A stretch of DNA of 64,000 bases from Luidia sarsii (taxonomy: Eukaryota > Echinodermata > Asteroidea > Paxillosida > Luidiidae): contig OX465102.1 in assembly GCA_949987565.1 (NCBI GenBank), forward strand, positions 14,499,020 to 14,563,019. The letters are read 5' to 3'. Under the pieces are notes generated by a model, which was not told the DNA's origin, did no database searches, and saw nothing but the letters and a program-made list of their open reading frames with translations. How positions within the stretch are numbered: position 1 is the stretch's first letter; the number at the start of each line of letters is the position of its first letter. This document shows, in pieces, positions 1 through 10,822 of the stretch. The position numbers and the translations under genes were made by a program.

Positions 1-93
1 TTTTAGATCTATAGGGGTGAGACGTAAACGATTTCTTTACTCTTTTCTCCAAAAATACAGTGTTTTAGGCAGAAATATTTTAGTGCGAGGTTA
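1..93 (-). mobile_element. Fragment of repeat family B
   Basis: This matches, in reverse complement, the interior of the family B elements at 2326-2695 and 23021-23382, including the stretch reading GAGATCTAAA on the other strand. It runs off the left edge of the window and stops abruptly at the foldback element starting at 94. No coding potential is visible. Confidence 0.6.
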
Positions 94-239
94 GAGGGTT
101 TGCGGTGACACCATGTATAAGGTCTCTTTCATTCTCCTGATGACGCCAGAGCATACTGAGTTACCGTGACTCAGGTTCTTTTCAGAACCACACCTCTTAT
201 TTAAGAGACCTTATATACATGGTGTCATCGCAAACCCTC
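94..239. mobile_element. Foldback MITE-like element, 146 bp
   Basis: The two ends are inverted copies: GAGGGTTTGCGGTGACACC at the left and its near-complement at the right, with about 35 bp of pairing that continues through AAGGTCTCTT. The unpaired centre is about 70 bp. There is no ORF, so it would be non-autonomous. The target duplication is not clear because the left flank is another repeat. Confidence 0.6.
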
Positions 240-312
240 CTATATTGTTTCACCCACCATGGAAAGTCTTAAGTCTTATTTATTTATTCAGTGATGTACA
301 TAGGGGCCTAAT

Positions 313-460
313 GTTGCAAAGTGCTTACTGACTAAAATTACCAAAATGAAAATCTCAAAATTTAGTGGACCTGACGTTTCGATCCTAGCAGGACCATAGG
401 CAAAGTCATTATGCCTTTGAGAAAGGTCCTGCTAGGATCGAAACGTCAGGCCCACTAAAT
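313..460. mobile_element. Family C foldback element, copy 1
   Basis: The element begins TTGCAAAGTGCTTACTGACT, a leader shared with copies near 4215, 4581 and 50314. It then forms a near-perfect inverted repeat (361-395 with 426-460) built on CCTGCTAGGATCGAAACGTC. The right arm contains a 5-bp stem, GGTCC/GGATC, around loop TGCTA, followed by GAAAC. The loop between the arms also has a small hairpin of its own (GGCAAAG/CTTTGCC-like). Confidence 0.65.
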
Positions 461-764
461 GCTGAAAGTTCAGTAAAATGAAAAGAGAAGAAAACTAAGT
501 CCTTCACCTCGCCTTTCGTCAAAGAATTAATTGATCGGCATGTACCTTTTTCGGAAATTGGAGTGGGGGGAGGGTTAGTGAGGATATGAATAAAACGGAA
601 ACCGACCTAAAATTGGTGTTTAAATTTCTAATTACTTTGATCCTAAACGGGTTTGCCACAACATCCTGAATCGCGCTGAAAAAACCTTGATCAGGCGATA
701 ATTTCCCCTCCCGATGACCCCTAATATGCAAGAATAAAGAATGGTATGGAAAGAGGGGTGGGGA

Positions 765-1165
765 GGGAGACAGAGACAGTGACAGGGACAGAGACAGAGA
801 CAGAGGCAGTGAGAGAGAGAGAGGGAGAGAGGGTAGATTGTAGGGTGGAGCCTGAGGGAGAGCGAGAGGGGGAGAGGTGGAGAGAGAGGTGATGAGAGGG
901 GAGAGGGAGAGAGAGAGGTGGAAAGAGGGGTGGAGAGAGGGAGAGGGTGAGAGAGGTGGAGAGAGGTGGAGAGAGGGGAGAGGTGGAGAGAGAGAGGAGA
1001 GAGAGGGTGAGAGAGCGAGTGAGGTGGAGAGAGAGGTGGAGAGAGGGGAGAGGGAGAGGGGGGAGAGGGAGAGGTGGAGACTCAGAGAGATGGAGAGAGA
1101 GGGGGAGAAAGGGGGAAAGGGGAAAAATGGAGAGAGAGGGGGGTAGAGAGCGGAAGAGAGAGAGA
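765..1165. repeat. Purine (GA-rich) low-complexity tract
   Basis: About 400 bp of almost pure G and A on the plus strand, mostly GAGAGAGGTGGAGAGA variants. The open frames here encode only RERERE-type sequence and are repeat artefacts. Such polypurine mirror tracts can form triplex DNA. Confidence 0.9.
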
Positions 1166-2325
1166 GAGGTGTGGATAGAAGGAGAGAGAAAACAGAAAGT
1201 TCAGTAAGCGGACACGGTGCTTATATAGTTTAGTTGCGACCGAGCTGCCTGAAATCATTACCGGTGACTAGCGCTCGTTCGAGTGGGCTGGTTCCACGCC
1301 ATCAATCACAAGACAAAGAAATTGCCCGGGGGGAGGGGGAGGGGGTGGAGGGGAGGTGCGATATGGGGTCCTCGTTTTCTTCCCCCCCCCCTGCAATTTT
1401 TTCTCCCTTTTTAATCGCAATCGATGTGACGTCATAGAGAACCCAGGCGCGGACCTTTCACAAACCACGTGGGCTGTTTGGTAAGCGGGAGCTCATTCAG
1501 TTTGACCATAGAGGACTTGTAAGGAGAAGATGGAAAAAGGGGACGACAACTCATTTTTTTTTTCGATTTGGGTTACAATGATCGACAAGAAAGGAGAGTG
1601 GGGGGGGTTGCTGGAGGCAAACATTTCCCGTATCTACCTTTGCATTCGTACCCTACTTCTACTCTCAGATGGAATAGGGTTTTCGCGATGCCAGGCGGCG
1701 CGTAGTCTCCAATCAAGGCGCCGAATCGTCAAACCTTTGACACGGCGCGTGAGACAGAGTCTAAGATGCGTGTGGGCGCAACACGATCGCACGTGGCGCG
1801 ATTGATTCGAGACTATAGCACGCACGATCGAGGATTTTTTTTTTTTTTTTTTTTTTTTGGGGGGGACTTTTGAAGAGGAACAAAAACAACAAAGCCTGTC
1901 CAGTGTTGGCGGCACGTCACACAGGCGTGAAAACCCGTGAAATATGCGTGTTTATGTGTTAATGCATAAACAAATTTATGGCAGGTTTTTTTTTTTTGCG
2001 ACGAATAAATCACAGCCGCAGTCTGCGGTATACACTCACAGACGGGGACCCCGAATATTATTGTGAATGGCTGTGTGGTGTGGTGGGGGGCTTCCCACGA
2101 TTTTTGAATCGTAACTGAGGCGGATTTGATATCGACCCCCTAAGCGATTCGAATTTCCAAGTCTCGGAGAATCACGGCGAAAGAATGCCATCGCGCTCCG
2201 TCAGTGCAGTGAGTAATCGTGGGCACTGTGACCCAGACCATCGACCCGTGCTGTAGTGTACTAGTGAACCCGGCCCGCCTACGCCAACCTTTCCCCCGCC
2301 ATGACCGCCCCGACTTAACTGTGTG
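1166..2325. other. Intergenic stretch, no gene seen
   Basis: It contains a T24-G7 homopolymer junction at 1835-1865, a second T run near 1987, and CpG-bearing DNA around 1690-1800. The open frames are short, lack recognisable domains and cross homopolymers. I see no RNA gene. Confidence 0.6.
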
Positions 2326-2695
2326 TTAAAGTCCCAATACACAGCATTGGTAAGATCGAAAAACAGAAATGTTTAACAGGTTTATAGTTATACAGTTTGA
2401 AGATGGTTATAGTAGAAACCTCTCACTGAAATATTTCTGCCTAAAATATTGTATTTTGGGAGAAATGAGGAAAAGAAATAGTTTACGTCTCACCGAGATC
2501 TAAACTATTGTTCGGAACAGTGCAGTGTTGAATGCTGCATTTTCGCGAAACAAATGAAGCGGTTTTCAGTATTTTCTCGAGACTCGGTTGGCGGATTGAG
2601 CTGAAATTTTCACAGGTGTGCTATTTCATGCATATGTTTGATCAGACAACGTATGGATGCTATTGACCTCGACCAATGTTGTGTAGGGGCTTTCA
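2326..2695 (+). mobile_element. Family B MITE-like element
   Basis: The termini are inverted: TTAAAGTCCCAATACACAGC at the left and a complement ending GGGGCTTTCAA at the right. It carries the family interior with ATTTCTGCCTAAAAT and GAGATCTAAAC. It abuts a family A element with almost the same terminal sequence, so A and B look like two MITE subfamilies mobilised by one enzyme (inference). Confidence 0.65.
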
Positions 2696-3063
2696 AGGCT
2701 CAATACAACATTGGGAAGATCGCGAAACATCGATGTCCACAGATTGCCTTCTAATCTACACAGTTTGTAGTTGGTCATGATAGAATCCTCATGTTGAAAT
2801 CTTACGCTCTGGGAATGGGATGCTGTACTTCTCCAGAAATCTTCACTCAAGCATCGACAAATAGTCTATTACTCGCGATTAAACTATTTCTTACGCAATG
2901 GTGCGTAAACCGTGACTATGTTTTGCGTTTTTCTACTTTCTCAGATTACCATTTCCATTCCCCTAAAACCTTCGCAGTATTGCTTTTTTGGAATGTTTAA
3001 AGGTTTAACGCACAAACTGTGGCAATCTTTTGATCTTTACCAATGAAGTATAGGGCCTTTAAA
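2695..3063 (+). mobile_element. Family A MITE-like element, copy 1
   Basis: Ends CAATACAACATTGGGAAGAT at the left and CCAATGAAGTATAGGGCCTTT at the right are imperfect inverted repeats. The centre has TATTACTCGCGATTAAAC, a decayed form of the palindrome seen intact in the copies at 22.8 and 60.8 kb. No transposase ORF is present. Confidence 0.65.
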
Positions 3064-4214
3064 AGGCACTTTTGTCGGTCCCAGTCGAATAAGGGGGAAA
3101 AGGGGGTATTTTTCTCTGAAAACACCTATCCACTTTACCACCCCCAACTTACCCACCTACACTCTGTACCCCACGCATGCACCCGGGGTTTGAATGTCAG
3201 TTGGTAGCAGTGTTTTGGGAGCCGAACAGGTGGGTGGATGTCACTGGTAAACTACAGTCTGGTCCCCCCCCCCTCTCCGTTACCCCTAGCCCCACCAAAC
3301 CCTCCCCGAATTGTCCTGTTATGCCTCGCGGCGGGGGCAGTGGCCGTACGACATATGGAGGCTCGGTTAATTGGGAGGGGTGCTTCATCGGGCCCCGGCT
3401 ACGAGCGGAACACAAGGCCACACAGCCCCACCCACCCCCCAGCCCCCCTTCCAAAAATTGGACAAACAACTTCGCGTACCGCTCCGAAGCGTCCAGTCAC
3501 AATTTCTCAATTTGATCGAACTCCAACTAATGTATAGGTCGAATGGTCGGCTCACTCCTACAGGCGAGAATCGCTGGAGTTCCTCCCGACAAGATCAGAC
3601 TTGGGAATCCTTCCCTAATTTCAGGAAGTAGTTGTTGATGATGACGTGTACTATAAAGGAGATGTTGTTATACGATTCTTTCTTGGTATGAGAGTTTTCT
3701 TTCCTACATCTTTGGTCTTTTCATAGATGCCATGCCCAACTTGCCATTCCTTCAAACTAAACATCCAGCCTACATCAAAGTGCTACATTAGATGAAGACT
3801 TAGTATAGGTCGGTGGATGGGTAAGGCAAAAAGATTTTTGAATTTGAATTTGAAATCGTTTAATAGCAATTAAAAATGTATTCGCGGCCAAATTAAAAAA
3901 GCATCATTGTACATTTACTTGAAAGGATCATTAAATACAATAAAAGGAGATCAAAATGACAAAAAGGTGGGGAATATGTCTTTAGTACGGTAAGTTAAGT
4001 CTATAAAGAGAAAAAAAAATTAATTACAATAGAACGAAAACGAACGATCTTCAGACAAAACTAGTGAGTATAAAGAGGTTATCTTAGATAAAAGACTCAG
4101 TGTGTATAATTTGGACCCCAAAATAAAAAAATCACCAGCAAGTCAATTAAGGCTCAAAAACGGGGGGGGGGGGGTTACCATTAAGTACAATTATTTAAAG
4201 TGATAAACAAATAA
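3064..4214. other. Intergenic stretch, no gene seen
   Basis: The first part (3240-3470) is C- and CpG-rich and has overlapping open frames on both strands, none with a recognisable domain. The rest is AT-rich with short homopolymers and a G12 run near 4162. Confidence 0.5.
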
Positions 4215-4360
4215 TGTTGCAAACTGCTTACTGACTATAATTACCAAAATGCACATCTTAAAATGTAGTGGGCCTGACGTTTCGATCCTAACAGGACCTT
4301 TCTCAAAGGCAGAGAGAAGTCCTGCTAGGATCGAAACGTCAGGCCCACTAAATTTTAAGA
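4215..4360. mobile_element. Family C foldback element, copy 2
   Basis: It has the same leader (GTTGCAAACTGCTTACTGAC) and the same inverted arms carrying GGGCCTGACGTTTCGATCCT and its complement as copy 1. The spacer between the arms is shorter, and one arm has a C-to-A change in the CCTAGCAGG core. Confidence 0.65.
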
Positions 4361-4580
4361 AGTACAATTATTGTTTAAAATCCGAGTTAGGTAAGGGATA
4401 GGACTATTTTGATATCGTTGAGTTTCGGACGGTGGAAGGAACCAGATCTGGTATTATAGTGATGTGAGCGACTTTGGAGTAAGTTGTTGCTACAAAGGCT
4501 CATGCTAGCTGTTTCCACCCCAGTTTTGTCGTCATGAAAGCTACACCTAACAAAGTAGCAGTTGAAATTAATAAAACAAC

Positions 4581-4726
4581 TGATGCAAACTGCTCACTGA
4601 CTAAATTGACCTGCAATACATGAATCTCAAAAGTTAGAGCCTCAGGGCTTGATATTTCGATCCTAGCAGGGCCTTTCTCAAAGGCCCTGCTAGGATCAAA
4701 ACGTCGGGCCCTCTAACTTTTGAAAG
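4581..4726. mobile_element. Family C foldback element, copy 3
   Basis: A diverged copy with leader TGATGCAAACTGCTCACTGA and inverted arms around CCTGCTAGGATCAAAACGTC (G-to-A in the GAAAC block). The spacer between arms is only a few bases, so the whole would extrude as one hairpin. Confidence 0.6.
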
Positions 4727-5311
4727 TAGTTGCTGTAAAAGCCCACGAACCTCAAGTTAGTGTGTGTAAGTGCTACATCTGATTTAAAAGAACAAGTATG
4801 CGAAACCGCCCAAAACAAGGTTGAAAAGCCATTCAAGGTTAAGGGCTACAGACTGAGAAAGAAGGAGATAGAGAGGGATTCAGGAAGGCCGGAGATAGGA
4901 ATTAACATTCCTTTTAAAAAATGGCAAGATCGTTGGCAGGGGGAAAGCTAAGCAAGATGAAGTTGCTTGTTGCTATAAAAACTCATGCAGTCTCTGGCTG
5001 TACAAAACAATAATGCCACCCGACTAAAATGCTACCCATGCGTTTTGTGGGAGCGTCACTGGGTGCGCGACGGCATGAACGCAGATCCGTCGGTCCAACG
5101 AATTCCACCGAAGCGTCACACTGTGCGGGACAAATTATTGTGTTCGAGGGCTGCGAACTTGAGTTTGTGACTGAGCTGAGATGTTGCCATGGCAATGGTA
5201 CTTGTGTGAAACAGGCAATGCTTGATAGTCTGTTTAGTGTTTACACTATTCTGTAAGTATCTGGGGAAGGACAAATAATAGGGAGTTGAAAAGGGAATTA
5301 CCGTCACGTAC

Positions 5312-5404
5312 TACATGCATGTACACGTACAGTACGTGTATGTATACTGTATACTGTACATGTACATGTACTGTACAGTATACACAGTACAGTATACAAT
5401 ATAC
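5312..5404. repeat. Palindromic GTAC/ATAC repeat
   Basis: Alternating purine-pyrimidine DNA made of nested palindromes such as GTACATGTACATGTAC and CTGTATACTG. It can extrude cruciforms and is expected to be unstable in copying. Confidence 0.8.
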
Positions 5405-5419
5405 ACGCATCTTGCGAAT

Positions 5420-5890
5420 AACTCAGTGAGGACTGGGTCAAGTTTAGCTTTAGCCATCTTGGTACAATCGGTCTCGCCGGTTGAGCTAGAAGTTATAACT
5501 CCGTGGTCTCACGAATAACCCAGCGAGGACCAGGTGTGGATTTCACAAAGCCTTACGACGCGTCGTAACTCAACTTACGATGGATAACCAATCGTTGGTT
5601 GTGACACACCGTATGGTTTCCTTAGCATCGCGCATAGTATTGCGATAGCTCGTTAGTTACGATGGGTTTGGTGAATTCGACCGCAGGTCAAGTTTTTCCT
5701 CTGGCCAACTTGGTGCTGCACCCCTTTCTATTCGAATCAACTGAACGTAAACTTGATGCAGTTTCTGAAGCACACTCAACGAAATTGAACAAAACAACCG
5801 AAGAGTGGGTTACGGACTGCGGCGGCATGCGTGTAGCGCAAAAAACCCAGCAGGGGACTGCGTCAAGTTTAGCCTTCAGCCATCTTGGCA
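5420..5890 (+). repeat. Diverged duplicated segments
   Basis: The phrase GTCAAGTTTAGC, followed shortly by GCCATCTTGG, occurs at about 5439-5462 and 5863-5888. A decayed third form lies near 5686-5713. Upstream of the two better copies there is also CCAGC/CAGTGAGGACTG. The open frame at 5662-6165 runs over this repeated DNA; it shows no domain and I do not call it a gene. Confidence 0.4.
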
Positions 5891-6400
5891 TAGAACCACC
5901 GTTTTCCCCCATGACTGGCGCAATCCCCTTCGAAAAAAAAACACCTTCGACGCATCCACAGGTGTCACATAATGTAATTATTTACAATAAATCCTTGACG
6001 TGGTCCCATAAAGTGGACCCGTCTTGTACAGGTGGCCCATTGACACCTGACCCAGAAGGTCGACCCAGAGGTCACCGTATTTACACACGATGCTGGCAGC
6101 TCTACGCTGTGCCGGGAACTGAACGGCGAGGGTACAGTCGGAATCAAAAGTGTCCGTCAGTTTAGTTTTTTGTCGATCGATCCATCGGTTAATCGATCCA
6201 CCTGCGTACGTCATTATCACGTGTTCCGACCGATTTACAGTGTATTGATCATGAAGAAGTGATTCTACGAGGAACAATCTTCTTACTGTGTGCACGGAAT
6301 TTGGAGCCACGCACTCTTCCTGAAACCTTGGAAGTTCCCTCATTGGGAGATTGTTAGACACTTGGCGAACGCGCAAAGATACCGGTATTGGGGATGTCCC

Positions 6401-6510
6401 GAGCATTCGCGCGTCGTTCTGCACATGCGCGCGTCGCTCTGAGCATGCGCGCGTCGTTCTGCGCATGCGCGCATCGTTCTGCGCATGCGCGCGTCGCTCT
6501 GCGCATGCGC
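6401..6510. repeat. 20-bp tandem repeat of GCGCATGCGC-type motifs
   Basis: Five and a half copies of a 20-bp unit ending in GCGTCGYTCT. Several units contain GCGCATGCGC, the self-complementary core of the NRF1 binding consensus. All three forward frames stay open through it (RASFCACARRSAHA-type translations), which reflects the repeat and not a protein. The surrounding 300 bp is CpG-rich, so a regulatory role is possible but unproven. Confidence 0.75.
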
Positions 6511-7267
6511 ACACGCACAGCTTCGAAAAGGACGGGTACGTCCGCTGCCGCCAGGGTCTCGAGGTCTATTCGCTGAACGCGGTTCCCGGGGGGGGGAAGG
6601 GAAGGAGGGACGTGCTATACTACACAAATCTCTTTCATTCGCAGACTTGTTAAACTAAAAAGAACCATCGTATTTTGTGGAACCTTACTCCACCGAATCC
6701 AACCGACTGTGTGCAGTTTTCCCTGATATAACTGAAAAGGTTCTCCGTGTGGTTACGGATTCTGAAATGAACCATCGGTAAGGTACAGCTAAGATCGGAA
6801 CGTCAGTCCATCTAACTTTTATTCAAGATATGTAGAATAGTTATAAGAGATTCCTATTATCGCTCGCGTAACTATAAGCAAAACGCATTCGGTTCCGATG
6901 ACGGAAGCACTGGAAAGGCATCATGCTCTCGATTCCTCGGTCAGAGGTGACGTGGGGGTCATATAGGGTCACGTGGGGTCACGACCGTGGGCAGGACCAA
7001 TTCATAAAACAGATAGCGGACCGCTCGTCCTTTTAACCGCCATCGTGGCCCGTGATATACTGAGTGCAGATGATTAGCACTCCGTTCTTCTGTTCGGGTA
7101 TAGCTACGTATATAGAAACATGTTACACATTTGCCCTTCGTTGGATCTGGAAGGCCTTGCTAGGCCCCATGATGATAAGAGTCGGTCGACCCTGTGATGT
7201 ATGGAACGCCGTCACTGCCTTCGGTCTGCATTCTGCACTTTATCTCTCATTCTATCACACCATTGTC

Positions 7268-7400
7268 TGATTTCGTCATTTCGTTATGTCATTTGGTCTG
7301 TCCGTTATGTGGTTTCGTCACTTCATTATGTCCTTTTGTCTTGGTATTATGTGGTTTCGTCATTTCGTTATGTCATTTGTCTTGCCGTATGTACTTGTCA
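7268..7400 (+). repeat. Degenerate TTCGTCATTTCGTTATGT minisatellite
   Basis: About three diverged copies of a 45-50 bp unit containing GTGGTTTCGTCATTTCGTTA. The overlapping hydrophobic, Cys-rich open frame is an artefact of this repetition. Confidence 0.55.
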
Positions 7401-7489
7401 CGTAGTTGTTCACATGTCATTATCATACTGCTTCTCAGTCACGTCAAGTATATATGTATAAAGCAGATTACATTCCGTGAGCCACACAA

Positions 7490-7640
7490 AATGAGTGCAA
7501 AAACCGCTCACTGACTGGCATGCTCTGAAAAATACACATCTACAACTACAAGTTATTATGGGACTGACGACACGCCACGCAGAACGTTCCATTATCAAAA
7601 GCAAAAACAGGTCCTGCTAGGATCGAAACGCCAGGCCCTG
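7490..7640 (+). mobile_element. Family C element, copy 4 (single arm)
   Basis: Leader GCAAAAACCGCTCACTGACT is followed 110 bp later by the arm GGTCCTGCTAGGATCGAAAC. The left inverted arm is too decayed to pair well. Confidence 0.5.
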
Positions 7641-8274
7641 TTTAATTGTCTTTATGATTAAATCTCTGAACCCCGAAACCTATTTGAATGTTCCTGATTT
7701 GGTATGACTAAGGAGGTATACGCCTAATACCTCCTTTGGTATGACCGACGAGGAAGGAAACACACCTTGCTATGCGGCACATGTGTACCTATAGGTACAA
7801 CAGCACGGTGAACGGCCACACACACAAAAACAGATTGGGCATAGCGACCAACGTCACACGAGGATTTGGTTGGTAAGTCTTAAGGAGGACCTGAGGGTTT
7901 GGAGCGGCTTTGTGTGGAAGTCGCCCCGGGTTGTCTCTCGTGCCTCGTCTCGGCTAAAAAAGCCGGAGATCAGGCGGATGAACCCTGCAGTCTGCCTGAC
8001 CTGCCATTGCCTCGTCACGCGGGTTGAGAGGTTACCTGGAATACCAGAGGAGTTTTTTTTTCAGCGGACAAAGTGCGGCATTGTGTGCGCTAGGGTCCCA
8101 GTTCCCTGCCATGGCACTCACGCCACGCAGGCTGTGTTACGGGAGAGAGGAGAGAGAGGGGGATATGGTTGTGACCCATGGATCTGGATCAGTCGTCTGT
8201 GCGTTGGTTGCCATGTCAGATATCGCGTGTTGGATTGACGAAACCAAGCAAGCAAACAAACATCTGACCATGCT

Positions 8275-8720
8275 ATCAGGCAAGCAACCAAGCAACCAAG
8301 CAACCAAGCAACCAAGCAACCAAGCAAGCAAACAAGCAACCAAGCAACCAAGCAACCAAGCAACCAAGCAACCAAGCAACCAAGCAACCAACCAAGCAAC
8401 CAAGCAACCAAGCAACCAAGCAACCAAGCAACCAAGCAACCAAGCAACCAAGCAACCAAGCAACCAAGCAAGCAATAAAGCAACCAAGCAACCAAGCAAC
8501 CAAGCAACCAAGCAAACAACCAAATGACCAACCAATCAACCAACCAAACAACTCACCGACCAACCAACCGACAAAGCAACCAAGCAAGCAAGAAAGCAAC
8601 CAACCAACCAACTGACAAAGCAACCAAGCAACCAAGCAACCAAGCAACCAAGCAAGCAACCAACCAACCAACCAACCAACCAACCAACCAAACAACCGAC
8701 CAACAAACCAACCAACCAAC
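8275..8720. repeat. AAGCAACC 8-bp satellite
   Basis: About 445 bp of AAGCAACC units, grading at the right into AACC tetramers. No G-rich or C-rich interruption is longer than a few bases. The open frames on both strands (KQPSNQAT and WLLGCLVA periodic peptides) are translations of the repeat. Confidence 0.9.
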
Positions 8721-9689
8721 TAAGTCACGTACCGTATCATTCATTAATCATTATATGGGCAAAAAAATCGTAATGGCCTGTAATAGCGCAAACTTTGTTT
8801 ATATCGAAATACCTCACAGCAAAATTGGCAAAGGAAAGCCGATTTCAACTCCCAACATCTCCACTTAAAGAAAGGGAACAGGAAACGAACGAACAGGTCT
8901 TATATAATTTGACCCAGATTCGAAGCCGAGAATGCCCGAGTTTAGACCCCGGTGTTCAACTAGTTCCGCCCGTCGGGAACATGGGCGATTATCGACCGGA
9001 ATAGGCCCATCGAGCACCGGGGGGAAAGAAGCAGAAATCTCTCCCCGGGGATCGGCGAGGGAGAAAAATAGAAGGCGGGCTACCAGTCCCCTGACGGCCA
9101 AGTTTCCCCTCGAGATGATGATAATGCACTGGGCTCGCTAACGGAAGCAACAAGCGCACGTTATTTTGGCGGGCTCCAGTGATCGATGTAGCTTACTCGG
9201 GCAATCGCATGATTACGAGCGATGGACAGGAACCACACGGCCCATCCAAACTCACAACGGCTTATCCATCGTAAGCTGCGTTCCGATGTATCGTGAATGC
9301 CCTGTCTCACATTAAATCAGACTTCAATTCAGGAATCGAGCAGAACCGGAGTGAAGAATTTTTCAAAAATGAAGTTCGATTACTTAGGAATGCGCTTCGA
9401 ACCCGCCTGGAAAGGCCTTTGCATATTCCTGAAGGTCTGTTGGCTCCCGAATGCAGCTCGAATGTGGTCGAAACAAACGATCAATGCATTTGCCTGTGGT
9501 CTCCTCAAATTATACTTAGGCTTCGGCCATATATCTATCTTACTCGTTATAATAATCACACGGCATCTCAAAACAAGCGTTTGGCCCCAGTTTCTTGGGG
9601 AATACCCTGGGCCTATCACGCCGACAAACCTTCAAATTCGGAAACAAACCACGACCTGAATTTTCAGGTTTTGTCAGACGGAGACGAAG
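8721..9689. other. Intergenic stretch, no gene seen
   Basis: It includes overlapping open frames of 120-133 codons at 9293-9694 in two plus-strand frames. Neither has a recognisable domain, and both continue into a dispersed repeat near 9680. The GC-rich block at 8925-9110 also shows no domain on either strand. Confidence 0.5.
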
Positions 9690-9925
9690 CCTGAGCCCGA
9701 GCCTAGGCCTTCATTTCGAAAATTGACATATGAACAGATTTGGCATTATTCATACCACCAGTCCGGACTGTGTGCTGCTATTCATTACCATGTGGCCAGG
9801 TGGAACTGCGCCAAGCACTATTGACTGACAGGAGGAGATCACCGCTTTGAGTGGACCGGAGGAGGGGGGAAATGTCATAGAATGTTGATGAGGCCGAGGT
9901 CGAGCTCAACTCGGAGTGCGGGAAC
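9690..9925 (+). repeat. Diverged repeat, upstream copy
   Basis: This segment resembles 10440-10645. Shared landmarks in the same order are CATTATTCA, ACCAGTC, TTGACTGACAGG, GACCGGAGGA and ATGAGGCCGAGGTCGAGCTC. Its left end carries GAGACGAAGCCTGAGCC, related to the ends of family D foldbacks. Confidence 0.5.
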
Positions 9926-10439
9926 TATAAATATAGGCCCTTTACGAAGAGAGGGCTTAGGTTTAGACGTACATAAAACGTGCTGCTTGTATCGCGCCGA
10001 AGTTGGTGTGGTTCGCATTCGGGCCAGAAAAGCGCCTTATACTGTACTGTACATGAGGATACCGTACATGTAAACAGAATGATACAAAATCAAAACACAA
10101 ACATGAAAACGTGCAAAATCACGTACTTTACACATTGTATTTTAATATTTTATTCCTAAAAGACTATTCTAATAGTTAAGGTGCTTCAATCGGCGCGATA
10201 CAAAATATATTAACAAAAACGTTCGACGCTCCACGCTTTACTTCCTATTCGAGGAGCCCGGAAGTCAGGAATCTCGCGGTAACACGTACATTCTCGAGGC
10301 CAACTAACACGGTCTATTGCCGGCTTGCTCTGTAATAAATAATACGGGGAGTAAGATGGGAATGGGAGTAGGGGAAATCAATTCAGGAATTGATGGAAGG
10401 GGTAGTCTACCCGTGTTCCTCACAGTCTCACTTTTGATA

Positions 10440-10645
10440 AAGGCTCGAGCAATCATTATTCACAGCACCAGTCTGTACTTGTATACTGTACTTGCATAAA
10501 TGTGGGCACGTGGAATTCTGACTTCACTCTTTGACTGACAGGCGATGACGACTCCTGTGATAGGCCAGCTGTGGTTTGACCGGAGGACGAGGCCGGGGCA
10601 TGCAACGGCGTTTATACAATGAGGCCGAGGTCGAGCTCGCTTTGG
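10440..10645 (+). repeat. Diverged repeat, downstream copy
   Basis: This is the partner of 9690-9925, with the same landmarks in the same order. It lies directly before the 161-bp block that is duplicated on the far side of the minisatellite. Confidence 0.5.
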
Positions 10646-10659
10646 TTTGGGAGAGGAAC

Positions 10660-10822
10660 GGACGCGTGGAGTGACTTCACAGATCGGTCTCACTGGCCCG
10701 CAGACGTACGGGCAGGATGCGTCCATTTAAATACACGGAGCCCGGGGCAGGAGGGGACAGGAGATCGAGAGTTCACGGCGGTAATCGGATGCGTCGGTTT
10801 TGGCGTCGGGGGAAGGGTATAT
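10660..10822 (+). repeat. Direct duplication flanking the minisatellite, copy 1
   Basis: It begins GGACGCGTGGAGTGACTTCA and ends GGAAGGGTATA. The same sequence recurs at 13213-13375 with, by eye, one substitution (T versus G near 10692) and one inserted A. It contains a TTTAAATA box near 10725, but no gene is evident downstream. Confidence 0.9.

Noticed and set aside
5662..6165. 167-codon plus-strand frame
   Set aside because: It overlies a diverged DNA repeat, lacks any domain, and long frames overlap it on the other strand.
8118..8868. Leu/Val-rich frames resembling membrane proteins, and Gln/Asn-rich frames resembling prion domains
   Set aside because: Both are the two strands of the AAGCAACC satellite.
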